This document shows positions 17,144 through 29,613 of a stretch of 64,000 bases of DNA, piece after piece (the first letter of the stretch is position 1; every line of letters begins with the position of its first letter). The position numbers and the translations under genes are program-made. The notes below the pieces were generated by a model that did not search any database, was not told the DNA's origin, and saw only the letters and a list, made by a program, of their open reading frames with translations. Source of the stretch: Brevibacillus laterosporus (lineage in GTDB: Bacteria; Bacillota; Bacilli; Brevibacillales; Brevibacillaceae); NCBI GenBank assembly GCA_007833815.1, contig CP033464.1, positions 4,582,001 to 4,646,000 of the forward strand, given 5' to 3'.

Positions 17144-17527
17144 ATGAAAATTATTATTAAAAATAATTCTGGCCAACCATTATATCAGCAAATAAAGGAC
17201 CAAATTAAATCAGCAATTTTTCGTGAAGAATTAAAGGAAGGAGAACAGCTACCTTCTATTCGTTCATTAGCAAATGATCTTAAGGTTAGCGTACTTACAA
17301 CAAAAAGGGTGTATGAGGAGTTAGAAAAAGAGGGTTTTATTGTAACAAAAGCAGGTAGAGGATCCTTCGTAGCATCAGAAAATGTAGATATATTAATGGA
17401 GGCTAAAAAGCACTTAGTAGAAAAAAACTTATCAGAAGTATGGCATATGGCTAAAAACCTAGGTATTCAGAAAGAAGAACTATATTTAATGATGGATATA
17501 CTGTTTGAAGAGGATGATGAACAATGA
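17144..17527 (+). CDS. GntR-family regulator, YtrA subfamily
   Basis: The 127-residue product has the winged helix of GntR proteins: SGQPLYQQIKDQIKSAIFRE, LPSIRSLANDLKVSVLTTKR and GFIVTKAGRGSFVAS. It has only a short C-terminal tail, as in YtrA-type regulators. It overlaps the ATP-binding gene by ATGA and probably represses its own operon until an antibiotic or envelope signal appears. That signal is not visible. Confidence 0.9.
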   Translation: MKIIIKNNSGQPLYQQIKDQIKSAIFREELKEGEQLPSIRSLANDLKVSVLTTKRVYEELEKEGFIVTKAGRGSFVASENVDILMEAKKHLVEKNLSEVWHMAKNLGIQKEELYLMMDILFEEDDEQ

Positions 17528-18390
17528 AGAATGTTTTAGAAGTGAATAATTTATATAAAGAATTAGGTAACTTCAGTTTAGATAATATCAATTTTTCTTT
17601 AAAGGAAGATTGTATTACTGGTTTTATTGGTATTAACGGGTCAGGGAAAACGAGTACTATAAAAACGATACTCGGGCTCTATAGAAAGGATTCTGGAAAT
17701 ATACGTTTCAAGGGAAAAGAGTTAGAAAAACATGAACAAGAAATAAAAAATCAGATAGGTGTCGTATTGGATGAAGGATATTTCTATGAAGAAATGACAT
17801 TACTGGAGATGAAAAGTATAATCGCCCCTGCTTATAGTAACTGGGATGAATCCGTATTTTCAAAGAATATCAATCGATTTGATTTAAGATTGGATCAAAA
17901 AATTTCCCATTTATCAAAAGGTATGCGCATGAAGTTTGCCATTACGTTAGCTCTTTCTCATCATGCTGATTTATTAATAATGGACGAACCAACAAGTGGT
18001 CTAGATCCACTTGTTCGAAGTGAGTTAATGGAGATACTGTCAGAATTTATGAATGAGGAAGGAAAAAGTGTATTTTTTTCAACTCATATAACTTCTGATT
18101 TAGATAAAATTGCAGATGTACTTATCCTCATTGATAATGGTCGAATTATATTAAATGAAAGTAAAGATGAATTATTAGACCGTCATGCTTTAATAAAAGG
18201 CGACAATCAATTCATTAATCAACATACTGAAAAATTATTCTTAAGGTTGCATCAAACAGCATATGGGTTTGAGGGTATTACAGATAAACAGGAAGTGATC
18301 CTAGAACAAATGAATGATGTCATTATAGAGAGACCATCGATTGAAAATATAATGTTAGCCTATATAGGAGGGAATGGAAATGGTTATTAA
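17524..18390 (+). CDS. ABC transporter ATP-binding protein
   Basis: The 288-residue product has Walker A GINGSGKTSTIKTI, signature LSKGMRMKFAITLALS, Walker B LLIMDEPTSGLDPL and the switch histidine in FFSTHITSDL. It matches the YtrB/CcmA-like exporter ATPases that pair with ABC-2 permeases. It is coupled to the regulator by a 4-base overlap and overlaps the start of the permease gene. Confidence 0.93.
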   Translation: MKNVLEVNNLYKELGNFSLDNINFSLKEDCITGFIGINGSGKTSTIKTILGLYRKDSGNIRFKGKELEKHEQEIKNQIGVVLDEGYFYEEMTLLEMKSIIAPAYSNWDESVFSKNINRFDLRLDQKISHLSKGMRMKFAITLALSHHADLLIMDEPTSGLDPLVRSELMEILSEFMNEEGKSVFFSTHITSDLDKIADVLILIDNGRIILNESKDELLDRHALIKGDNQFINQHTEKLFLRLHQTAYGFEGITDKQEVILEQMNDVIIERPSIENIMLAYIGGNGNGY

Positions 18391-19036
18391 TCTTGTAAAA
18401 AAGGATTTAATTCTTGCCAAAAAATATATTATACCCATGCTACTTTTTGCAGTTATAGGACCAATCTATCTCTATTCAAAGTTAGAATTTAGTGGCGGTA
18501 GTTTTGTAAGCTTTCTTATTACTGTGCTATTCGCAGAATTTATTTTATTTAATATGGTTTCAATGTCAGAAGAGAAATATAAAGGTGCTGCACTACTATG
18601 TACAACCCCTTATACAAGAAATGGTATCATTAAAGGAAAATACCTATTTGTTCTTTTGATCTTTATGGGCTGTTTTTTGTTATATAACCTAGCAACTGTA
18701 ATTGGATCATCCGTTGGCTTAGAACGGTTAACTCCTTTGAATATCGGCATAGCATTATTGGTCGTTTCTATTTTCTTTGGAATATTAATACCTATTCAAA
18801 TTCATCTAGGTTATGAGAAAACAAGATATATTTCATTCTTCACAATTTTTTTAACGCCTTTTGTACTTCCTACTGTTTTAAAATGGATGCAATCGTCAAA
18901 CCTATCCTTGGATTTTTCTTTTATTGAATTAATTCCTGGAATAATTATAGATTGGCTTCCTTTAGGTATTGCGTTATTAATTGGATTACTATCAATGTAC
19001 ATTTCTTTACATATTTATTCGAAAAAAAATCTATAA
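18380..19036 (+). CDS. ABC-2 type transporter permease
   Basis: The protein is about 218 residues with six hydrophobic segments (for example YIIPMLLFAVIGPIYLYSKL and LFVLLIFMGCFLLYNLA). I prefer the ATG at 18380 because GGAGG lies 8 bases upstream; the ATG at 18374 is too close. It would form the membrane part of the GntR-regulated exporter. Confidence 0.85.
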   Translation: MVINLVKKDLILAKKYIIPMLLFAVIGPIYLYSKLEFSGGSFVSFLITVLFAEFILFNMVSMSEEKYKGAALLCTTPYTRNGIIKGKYLFVLLIFMGCFLLYNLATVIGSSVGLERLTPLNIGIALLVVSIFFGILIPIQIHLGYEKTRYISFFTIFLTPFVLPTVLKWMQSSNLSLDFSFIELIPGIIIDWLPLGIALLIGLLSMYISLHIYSKKNL

Positions 19037-19306
19037 AATACAAGATTGCAGCATATAGCCTGCTCTATCAGGGGTTAGTGTATAATATCCGCGTTTTGTT
19101 GGTAGGACCCTTGGCAGTACCACAAAATATGAAAATATCAAAAGCTCTCCAACGGCTTGTGTTCCGTCAGAGGGCTACTGCCAATTTCAATAGATAAGTC
19201 CTCATCATTTTTCAGTTTAACTTGTGTGAACGGTGAATCGAACTTTTCAATCCAACCCCACGCTGTTTCACTTACTCCCCTATCTCCCTTTGTTGCTTTC
19301 CACCAG
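19037..19306. other. Gap with a decayed minus-strand fragment
   Basis: Reading minus from about 19310 gives NWWKATKGDRGVSETAWGWI followed by a KFDSPFTQVKLKNDED stretch. A related fragment lies at 22155-22280. No start or ribosome site is seen. Confidence 0.35.
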
Positions 19307-19492
19307 TTAATTGTAAGAGCGTAGTCGTAATGACGTGAAGTCAGATATCCGATAACATAACTCGGCTAACTCATTCTCTTCAATGATTGGCTTTTCAATC
19401 AGTTTCTTATCCTCGTAAAGCTGAAATAACATCTGAGCGTGTTCAGGTAAAATAAATTTCGTTACTAACGGATCAAGAATTTTACTAGCCAT
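19307..19492 (-). CDS. YolD-like small protein
   Basis: The 61-residue product starts MASKILDPL with GGAGAA upstream. The LPEHAQMLFQLYEDKKLIEK segment and the following P-I-x-E-x-N-E-L-A recall YolD-like proteins, which often accompany UV-resistance polymerases or phage modules. A homologue with the same spacing lies at 31690-31845. No polymerase gene is nearby. Confidence 0.45.
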   Translation of the reverse strand: MASKILDPLVTKFILPEHAQMLFQLYEDKKLIEKPIIEENELAELCYRISDFTSLRLRSYN

Positions 19493-19675
19493 GATAATTC
19501 TCCTCTTAAAAGAAACATTAGTTCTTATTTTATGAGAACAAAATATATAGGTAATAATATGAATTAATTGTTGGACTTTGTATAACGATGTGAAGTCCCG
19601 TTCTAAATAACAAATCCAGTTAAATGAATTTGATGTTATCCGAAAACGATACAAAAGGAGAAACTGGGATCTAGG

Positions 19676-20100
19676 CTATAGAATAATCATTCCTCTCTTG
19701 CTAGTGAGTGAATTGTCCGATTTTACAATCAGGAACTCCCCCATCAAGCCGTCATCATCAGCCTCATAGTTAGCAAACCGCTTATTTACGGCATTAAAAA
19801 AACGAAGGACTGTCTCCTCCGCTTCAACTTCAATCTCTTTAAGTTTTAACCGATCTTCTAACGCCACATCCGTGATTGTTTCTTTGTCCTTTTCTTCATC
19901 TGGATTCACTTCTTCTGTAGAAGGAAGCTACTTGGACACCAAAGCCATATTGCGCGCTTTTTCCTCTTCAAAATAACCTACGTTTAATCCTTTGTTTTAT
20001 TCCATACATCACACCCCACTTTTACCCACCGTTCGGGTCCCGAAGTCCATCGAGCTGTGGTAGTTTCCTACCGAACCCCGGAATCCCAACGCTGGGCAAA
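19676..20100 (-). pseudogene. Interrupted phage-like gene
   Basis: A frame of 77 residues (19676-19909) contains LEDRLKLKEIEVEAEETVLR and FFNAVNKRFANYEADDDGLM. Upstream the frame is closed by a TAG just after FEEEKARNMALVSK. Further up, another frame carries SVGIPGFGRKLPQLDGLRDP. It looks like a prophage structural gene in decay. Confidence 0.4.
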
Positions 20101-20128
20101 AGAAAAAGACGCTGGTTAGCGTCCTTTA
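20101..20128. terminator. Strong hairpin GACGCT-GGTT-AGCGTC
   Basis: A perfect 6-bp stem is followed by a T-rich tract on the minus strand (TTTTTCTTTT). Confidence 0.55.
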
Positions 20129-20407
20129 AAAACTAGCAGCAGATAAGTAACTTAATGTGGTATTTCTGCATAATAGCAATTTAGTATTACAGTATAGTTT
20201 ATTATGACACAGTATTTAGTTCGTTGTGTCACTAACGGGAGGTTAGTTTAACAAAAGGTCAGAGCTTACTCAGGCTACGCAGTGACTTCGACTTAACAAC
20301 AGGAAATTAACGGAAAGAATATTTCGGAATAAACATCACAAAGCATAACGTCTATACTTGAATGGTATAAAATTAAGGGTAATAAAATAAGAGGAAGTGT
20401 TCTTTAA

Positions 20408-21220
20408 ATGGATGACTATTTAATGTCTGATTGCGAAAATTGTTTTGGCTTGTGTTGTGTTGCTTTACCTTATGCCAAATCAGCAGATTTTTCATTCAAT
20501 AAAGACGGTGGGGAACCTTGCCGTAATTTATGTACTGATAATCGCTGCAGTATACATGACCAATTAAGAGATAAGGGCTTTCGTGGATGTGTCTCTTATG
20601 AATGTTTTGGAGCTGGACAACATGTTTCGCAGAGTATTTATAAAGGAAATGATTGGCGAAATAACATGCAAAAATCAAGTGAGATGTTTGCAGTATTCCC
20701 TAATGTTCAACAGTTACATGAAATGCTCTGTTATCTCAGCCAAGCCTTAGGGCTAACAGAAACGAAGCCATTTCAAAAAGAATTAAAAAACGCTTATGAT
20801 GAAACTGTACAAATGACAAACAGGACACCTGAAGAAATTTTAAGTGTAGACATACCTACTCATCGAAATACTGTTAACGATTTATTAGTCAGGACAAGCG
20901 ATTTAGTTCGGAAAGACTTTGTTCAAACGAATAAAAAAAGAAAGATTAATAAAGGGCTAGACTATTTAGGAGCAAATTTAAAAGGTACTGATCTAAAAGG
21001 GGCAAATTTAAGAGGAGTACTTTTGATTGCAGCTAACTTAAGTAATGCTGATTTAAGAAAAGTAGATTTTATCGGTGCGGACTTAAGGGATACAGATTTA
21101 AGCAATGCGGATCTGACTGATTGTATATTCTTGACACAATCTCAAGCTAATTCAGCTAAAGGGAATCAATATACTAAACTACCTTATTATATAAATACCC
21201 CTGATCATTGGCTAAGATAA
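20408..21220 (+). CDS. Pentapeptide-repeat protein with cysteine-rich N-terminus
   Basis: The first ~75 residues hold paired cysteines (DCENCFGLCCVALPY, GEPCRNLC, DNRCSIH, FRGCVSYECFGAGQH). These resemble metal- or Fe-S-binding YkgJ-type segments. After a helical middle part, residues ~190-245 form a pentapeptide-repeat coil with A(D/N)L steps (GANLKGTDLKGANLRG, LSNADLRKVDFIGADLRDTD). Such coils make a right-handed beta-helix. The role is unknown; some relatives protect gyrase, but this one is too short and different to claim that. The ribosome site (GAGGAAG) is acceptable. Confidence 0.8.
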   Translation: MDDYLMSDCENCFGLCCVALPYAKSADFSFNKDGGEPCRNLCTDNRCSIHDQLRDKGFRGCVSYECFGAGQHVSQSIYKGNDWRNNMQKSSEMFAVFPNVQQLHEMLCYLSQALGLTETKPFQKELKNAYDETVQMTNRTPEEILSVDIPTHRNTVNDLLVRTSDLVRKDFVQTNKKRKINKGLDYLGANLKGTDLKGANLRGVLLIAANLSNADLRKVDFIGADLRDTDLSNADLTDCIFLTQSQANSAKGNQYTKLPYYINTPDHWLR

Positions 21221-21552
21221 CGAGGGTAAAAAGATTTTCAACTAAAGGGGCGCTTATCACCTCATTTTCGATTAAATCAGTTTGATCAGGTTTCATTTTC
21301 TTCACGTTCCAACTCCCCCTCAACGGCTTTGCGTGGTATAATATTGCTTATCCAAGTTAAATTCACGCTTCCGATGAGGGGGCTTTTTTTATGGCTCTTT
21401 TCTAAAAGATTGTTGCTAATCGAGGTATCTGCTACAAGATACCCAGAACATTTGTTTGTGAATGGTGGATAAAACAATAGTGTTGGATGCGTGTAAGAAA
21501 GCCAATTTTTCACCTGATCGTACCTTCAAAACTGCATAAGGAGTGATTAGAA

Positions 21553-22005
21553 ATGGATAGCTGTTGTCAAACATCCACAGAAAAGCCAACAACGCCTAAC
21601 CAATGCCCTGTTTGTCATCAAAAGGGCAAAAGTGTTCAATTGATTACACTCAAAGCATTGCTTAAACCGACAGCGTTAGAAACCATACATCCTGAATTAT
21701 CTTACGCATTTTGCTCTAATCCATCTTGTGAAGTTGTCTATTTTAGCGATTTGCAGACCTTTGGCAAAAATATGCTCAACGTATCGGTGTTTCAGAAAGA
21801 CGATGCGTTGGATGTGTCTGTATGCTACTGTTTTGGATGGACGAGAGAACGCTTAATACAAGCGGTTCATGAAAATCAACATCCGATGGACCATATTCGT
21901 GAACAAGTTCAAGCCAATCGCTGTGGGTGTGAGGTTAATAATCCACAAGGAGCCTGTTGTTTAGGCAATGTTACTACATTCATTCGGAGTCTCGACAAGA
22001 GTTAG
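21553..22005 (+). CDS. CopZ-like (2Fe-2S)-binding protein
   Basis: The 150-residue product is cysteine-rich. MDSCCQ and CPVCHQ lie at the start, then AFCSNPSCEVVYF, and a C-terminal VCYCFGWTRERL..CGCEVNNPQGACC. This resembles the N-terminal zinc/2Fe-2S domain of archaeal CopZ, which hands copper to transporters and is often found in mercury or arsenic operons. No metal transporter lies beside it here. The start is supported by AAGGAG. Confidence 0.7.
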   Translation: MDSCCQTSTEKPTTPNQCPVCHQKGKSVQLITLKALLKPTALETIHPELSYAFCSNPSCEVVYFSDLQTFGKNMLNVSVFQKDDALDVSVCYCFGWTRERLIQAVHENQHPMDHIREQVQANRCGCEVNNPQGACCLGNVTTFIRSLDKS

Positions 22006-22534
22006 TCTCTTGTCACCTCAATTTGCAACAATAATTACGAAAAGAGCCTTTTTTATTTACTTCTTACCAAGCATCATCAAGTTTGTTTGATAATTTATAG
22101 TCAGTTGTAGGGCTTCTTGTCTTGAAAAGCCTTCATCTTGTAACTTTTTCGTATATTCCCCGGTATCCAGAAATACTCTTCGTCATTCTTCAACTTGATT
22201 TGCTTAAACGTTGAATCAAACTTATCTACCCATACCCATGCAGATTCAATTACTCCTCGATCTCCTTTTGTTGGAGCGGTCTGTTATTTATATTGTTTAA
22301 ATATCTCTATATAAGAAATACAATTTGAATTTCATCTATATTCTCATCATATTTTTATTAGATTGGGCTACTTTTCGAAGTCATTTTATATTCATATTTT
22401 GTTCTTTTACTCAATAACGATCTATTCCTTTCAAAAATTGTTTTTTTTCCTATGACACGTGCCCTTTCAAAGATAGATGAGTCAACATATAATGTACTAG
22501 CATCTAAACCTCATTATGAAAGTGGTGGTTTATT
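22006..22534. other. Gap with phage-like fragment and upstream region of the collagen-like gene
   Basis: Just after the stop, GACAAGAG and CTCTTGTC form a perfect stem. On the minus strand at 22040-22280 a decayed frame contains TKGDRGVIESAWVWVDKFDS and, in another frame, QDEGFSRQEALQLTINYQTN. The last 200 bases are A/T-rich; TTTCAA-17-TATAAT near 22464-22492 is a possible promoter for the collagen-like gene. Confidence 0.4.
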
Positions 22535-25294
<2,760 letters not shown>

Positions 25295-25309
25295 TCGTAT
25301 AAGTTTCCT

Positions 25310-25334
25310 AGCGGTCACTCTGTGAGTGGCCGCT
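25310..25334 (+). terminator. Terminator of the collagen-like gene
   Basis: AGCGGTCACT and AGTGGCCGCT form a 10-bp stem with one G-U pair. The T tract is short. Confidence 0.6.
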
Positions 25335-25587
25335 TCAATTGTATACAGTCATTCCACAAGCAATTACTGACATCTTTATGATTGATCTGAGAATACCCCT
25401 GATTTTATCATGAGATGAATCTTCGTCGCTTTTCACCTGTCCACTCAAAGGGGACATTATCAAAGTTCATCGGATAACCTCGAGGGTTTTTCCAATGTCT
25501 ACTTTAAGGGATGTACTTCACGTAACTGAAGGGTTTTTTAAATACAATTTATTCTCGTTCATAGCGAATACGTATCGCATCGATCGA

Positions 25588-26826
25588 CTACTTCACCTGT
25601 CTCGCATATATTTGTTTTCCTCCATGTGTAAACACACCCATTCGTTTAATACCTGCTATTGTGTATTCAATTGCAACCGTCTCATTTCTCGGAGGCGTGA
25701 GCAGTTTGTGCGAAAATGGGAATGGCTGTTGATTCGCTATGTCCGTAATGATATGTGTATCTGTGTGATACAGCTTGCCGGTCTGATTCAGCTGCTTCAG
25801 TTCTTCTGGTTTATCCAGCTTATAACTCAGTGTTGTAGTAGCTTTGTCCATGGCATTTATTTTCTGAAAGAAAAATCCGTCATTTGTTTTCGAAACAGCA
25901 ATAAACTGTCCGTCATTCGTCTCCTTAATAAAAGCGTACTTTTTTGATACGAAGGCCCCTTTTTTGTCCATCAGCAAATAAAATTCTTCCTTATCCTTTT
26001 TTCCTGATACGATGATTACGCCCGAATGAAAGTTTGATTCCACCTTGTAATTCCGTGAAGGCTTCAATACGACTTTTCCTTCGTGAGTGATGAAGTGAGT
26101 CATGCCGTTTATTTTTACACGGTGTAATCCTTCGCTGTATCCCATATATTCATCGAAAAATGGTTTGCAGAATACTTTTCCATTCATATCTTTTAAACCG
26201 AATTTGTGGGATGTAATTATTCCATTACTTTTTTGATATTGCACAAAAGGGTAGTGATGAATATCGTACGCTATTTTACCTGTATATTGATCGGATATAC
26301 TCCACCATTGTTCCTCACCGGTAAGCTGTTTGGTGGTTTTGGTACGGACATTGTAAAAGTAAGACTGTCCATTGTCAGAAGATAAAAACCATTCGCCATC
26401 AATTTGCGAGAACGAATTGTCGTACGAAGCCATTTCCTGGATGTTTCCTTGCTTGTCGTAAATAATATACTCGCTGTACTTGAACATAGCTCCTGTTTTA
26501 AAGAAGCCATATCCATTTCTGAGCGGACTGATGTAACCAGGCCAATCCGTGAATTCCTGACTTGCTATTATTTTTCCAGTGGGGGATACAAGCGCGAAAA
26601 ATGGGAACGGTTGACGCCCCTTAAACAGTGGGTCCGCATCCAGAAGCGGTCTCATAAATGGAACAAAGAATGGTTCTGTCAAACCAGGTGGCACCTGAAT
26701 CTCCTTCTCTGTCGGGATATCTGCACTCATCGTGGTGATCTGTTGTTCTGCTTGTACGACATGAGGAACGAGTAAAAAAGTGAGACACAAGGAAAGTATG
26801 ATCTTGAAATGTTTAGTAGATTTCAT
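25588..26826 (-). CDS. Secreted WG-repeat-like protein
   Basis: The 412-residue product starts with a clear signal peptide (IILSLCLTFLLVPHVVQAEQ). The mature part has repeated short beta units: GLKDMNGKVFCKPFFDEYMG, HRVKINGMTHFITHEGKVVL and LLMDKKGAFVSKKYAFIKE. These resemble WG/KWG repeats, in which Asp-x-x-Gly-x-x(V/I) alternates with aromatic positions. It is probably exported. The partner and role are unknown. It converges on the collagen-like gene. Confidence 0.65.
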   Translation of the reverse strand: MKSTKHFKIILSLCLTFLLVPHVVQAEQQITTMSADIPTEKEIQVPPGLTEPFFVPFMRPLLDADPLFKGRQPFPFFALVSPTGKIIASQEFTDWPGYISPLRNGYGFFKTGAMFKYSEYIIYDKQGNIQEMASYDNSFSQIDGEWFLSSDNGQSYFYNVRTKTTKQLTGEEQWWSISDQYTGKIAYDIHHYPFVQYQKSNGIITSHKFGLKDMNGKVFCKPFFDEYMGYSEGLHRVKINGMTHFITHEGKVVLKPSRNYKVESNFHSGVIIVSGKKDKEEFYLLMDKKGAFVSKKYAFIKETNDGQFIAVSKTNDGFFFQKINAMDKATTTLSYKLDKPEELKQLNQTGKLYHTDTHIITDIANQQPFPFSHKLLTPPRNETVAIEYTIAGIKRMGVFTHGGKQIYARQVK

Positions 26827-27038
26827 AGTAAGGTTCTCTCGCTTTACTATAATTTGTTTTTACCAATAAATACGATTGGAATTAGCTGACTGTCATATTT
26901 GAAATGTCTGGGGAAGAAGTGTTAACGTTACTTGGAGCGAAAACTGCCCGTTAGCTCAAACTCTTTTTCAGTCTATTACTTTATTTTACAGTCTACAATT
27001 TTATTTTCACGGAACAATACTTACATCATCCTGCCTGT

Positions 27039-27293
27039 CTGTTAGTTGCGAATGAAAAACGAGCTGATTATGACCGCCAACATCCGAATCATTGCAAAGA
27101 ATGCAAAGGATGGGGCTACGTTTACGGTTACTACGAGCATTTCGGGTATGGAAAAGAATCTTGCGGATTTTGCATCGAAGAAGGTAAGTGTCCTCAATGT
27201 GGTTCAGAATTCGCGATGGATGAAGATGATTGCTATGTGATTGATATGCCTTGCCAGTCATGCGGTTTTGAGGAAGAGAAAACAGCCAACTAA
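27039..27293 (+). pseudogene. Zinc-ribbon protein, 5' end missing
   Basis: The frame from about 27039 reads ADYDRQHPNHCKECKGWGYV, then YGKESCGFCIEEGKCPQCG and MPCQSCGFEEEK. That makes four CxxC knuckles. No ATG, GTG or TTG lies in frame between the upstream stop (26952-26954) and the conserved part, so the start appears to be lost. Confidence 0.45.
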
Positions 27294-27319
27294 TCTAAAC
27301 GATAGGTGACTGTGTGTAT

Positions 27320-27846
27320 TTACTTGCTTGACTGCTTTAAAAAATCGTTTGGATTTACAGGTTTCCCTTGTTTATAAACGGTAAAATACAGTTGATTTCC
27401 GGTTGATTCAGACGAACCCGCTTCAGCAATTTTTTGTCCTTTTTTACAGAATCTCCTGTTTTGACAAGAAAAGATCCTGGTTTAATGCTCCCATAAATGG
27501 TCATGAACTCTGAATTATGATCGATGATTATCGTTTCTCCAAATCCTTTTAGACTACCCCCGAACATAACAACACCATCATTTGCGGCAACGATAGATGT
27601 TCCTTTTGGAGCAACGTAATCAATACCGTTATGTAAAGTTTTTACCTTGGTTTCGGGATCGATTTTCTCACTAAAATCGGCAAAAACTCGATATTGATCA
27701 GTTGCTAGAGGGAATTGCAGCAACAATTGTGTTTCTTCTGTTTTCGTTTTACTAGATTGTGCTGGGTTACTGGTCTCCGAGGCAAACGCTGTTGGTGTTA
27801 CACTTACGGCTAAGGCCAACAAGCTTACTAAAATACTTTTTTTCAT
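27320..27846 (-). pseudogene. M23-family peptidase with a frameshift
   Basis: The ATG at 27846 has GGGAGG upstream and is followed by a signal peptide (MKKSILVSLLALAVSVTPTA). The LytM/M23 domain is visible (HNGIDYVAPKGTSIVAANDG, GETIIIDHNSEFMTIYGSIK). After GDSVKK the frame is lost. One base earlier or later it resumes as GQKIAEAGSSESTGNQLYFT and ends NPNDFLKQSSK. The slip is at an A-run (GTAAAAAAGG). It may be a real mutation or a sequencing error. Such proteins are cell-wall hydrolases or their inactive relatives. Confidence 0.75.
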
Positions 27847-28099
27847 AGAATCCTCCCAGCGAATTATATATGTATGACTATGTAAATTATGACGAAACAT
27901 ATGGGAAATAGTTACAAGTTTTTCGATATACAAAATAGTCATTATGTAAGGTTTCAGACAACAAATAAAAACTAACTTTTGAAAAATGTGCCATTTTCTT
28001 TGTACTCTTTCATTTGAAAATTCATTTAGGGAACTTTTTTTACAGCAGACTTCCACGCGGTCTAGCGCTGGCATTGCGGAGGTTTTTGACCTTACCTTT

Positions 28100-28375
28100 T
28101 TATCCTTTTAAAAGTTCACCTTGCCCGCTTTCTATGACTCTGTGAACGTCTGTGTTTGTTGCTATCAGGTCAATACCCTCTCCAACTTTTTCATAGAGCA
28201 TTTGAGTTTTTTCATGGATATTGAAAAAACTTATACCCACCACATTCCAATGAAGATTATGAATCTCAATGAACATGACTTGTAGGTTTGCTAAATACTG
28301 ATTCATCTCTTCTGCAGCGAGTTCTGCTTTTCCAGTATCTAGCCCAATGCTTCGAGGAGTTACTTTATAGTTCAT
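28100..28375 (-). pseudogene. Dps/ferritin-like protein, C-terminally truncated
   Basis: The Dps start is clear: MNQYLANLQVMFIEIHNLHW followed by NVVG and FFNIHEKTQMLYEKVGEGID. This carries the H and D/E residues of the inter-subunit ferroxidase site. After EGIDLIA the sequence switches to an unrelated tail, TDVHRVIESGQGELLKG, which also occurs next door (28463-28510). A full Dps has about 150 residues, so half is gone. Confidence 0.75.
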
Positions 28376-28394
28376 ATTTACACCCTCTACCATA

Positions 28395-28515
28395 TATAGA
28401 ATCTATGATGTCTCTAATGAATTGATAGATTATCTCCAAGCGCCTCTTATCTTCTTCTCTTTCTAAAAGCTCACCTTGCCCGCTTTCTGTGACTCTGTGA
28501 ACGTTTGTCCTTTTG
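28395..28515 (-). repeat. Repeated coding fragment, second copy
   Basis: Reading minus gives VHRVTESGQGELLEREEDKR, then RRLEIIYQFIRDIIDSIYG. The first half recurs at 28103-28145 (fused to Dps). The second half recurs at about 29395-29435 (RRLEMIYQFIRDMM). The parent gene is not in the window. Confidence 0.45.
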
Positions 28516-28699
28516 ATGTTAGAAAAATAGTTTCAGACTGATTCTCTGCCCCCCAAAAAACCAGTCCAACACAAAAATAAAATGTTCGACTGGTTATGTG
28601 TATTACACTATTGTTACCTGTTAGTCTTTCATACCGCTCAGTGTTTATCACAGACGATAAAATTGAGCAGATGGTCTTAGCCCTAGACTTCCTGGCAAT

Positions 28700-29161
28700 T
28701 TACATTCCGATAAACACATTTCTACTGAAAGGCCCCCAGTTTTCTCCCATATAACCTGTTCTTCCCTCTAAGTTAACAAAACAAGGGAGTACTATATAAA
28801 AGACACCTGAGAAAGCACTAACCCTAAATGTCATAGTAAATCTCATTCTCGAATGATCAACCGGTGTTATCATTCCCATTTCAGGGCGTATCGCATTTGC
28901 TTTCGTAAGTGCCTCTCCCATTCCGAGACTGGCAATATCAGTGGGATTAGTCATATTACTTCTTATCCAATAATTAGATATTGTTGTTGCTGATGCTAAA
29001 TCAGTCGGCTGGTCATACGTAAGTAATAGTTGATTAGGAGCGAGTTGTCTAGCCTCCATAAGAATAGGATGAGGCATCGTTTGTTGATCGTCCGTAGCCG
29101 TAGGTACAACCCAATACGGTTGGTTAGTATAAGAATAGTCTGGCACGTGTGAGTTACTCAT
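28700..29161 (-). CDS. Hypothetical protein, 153 residues
   Basis: The product starts MSNSHVPDYSYTNQPYWVVP and contains EARQLAPNQLLLTYDQPTD and FRVSAFSGVFYIVLPCFVN. It is beta-rich, without signal peptide or membrane segment. The LTYDQPTDLASATTISNYWI part resembles bacterial Ig/SLH-linked 'Ca-dependent' adhesion strands only loosely. The ribosome site (GGAGGAAAATGA) is good. I do not recognise it. Confidence 0.6.
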   Translation of the reverse strand: MSNSHVPDYSYTNQPYWVVPTATDDQQTMPHPILMEARQLAPNQLLLTYDQPTDLASATTISNYWIRSNMTNPTDIASLGMGEALTKANAIRPEMGMITPVDHSRMRFTMTFRVSAFSGVFYIVLPCFVNLEGRTGYMGENWGPFSRNVFIGM

Positions 29162-29613
29162 TCATTTTCCTCCATTTTTAATTGGAATAGTCAATTGTCC
29201 TTACTTACTGTATGTAAAGCAAAGGCTCTTTGTTAAAACAATTTGCTTTTCCTACTTGTGAATGTAAGACAATTAGAATGAGCGTCTTCCTAGCTACTGA
29301 TTAATACTCCATAGATATATTAATCAAGAGATTGCAATGCACCAAAATAAAAACACCTGGTAAATACGTGATAATTTCATATGCATCATGTCTCGAATGA
29401 ATTGATAGATCATCTCCAAGCGCCTCTATCTTCGCTAGCAGTCTTTCGGTTATGACATGGCTCACATATTAAGGGGGAAAAGAAAAACGCACCCGTTTGG
29501 TGTGGTCATAGTCTAGTATTGCTATGCTCTGACACCAATGATTTTATTTAGGGGTAGCGCCAACATCAACCCTGTCGCTACCCTTACAGAAAAACAGTCA
29601 TTAGCTTCAAACA
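29162..29613. other. Gap with repeated fragment
   Basis: Apart from the RRLEMIYQFIRDMM fragment on the minus strand near 29395-29435, no gene or clear regulatory element is seen. Confidence 0.4.

Noticed and set aside
21286-21513. 75-residue minus-strand frame
   Set aside because: No ribosome site; the region has only a C-rich/G-rich stem (CCCCCTC..GAGGGGG).
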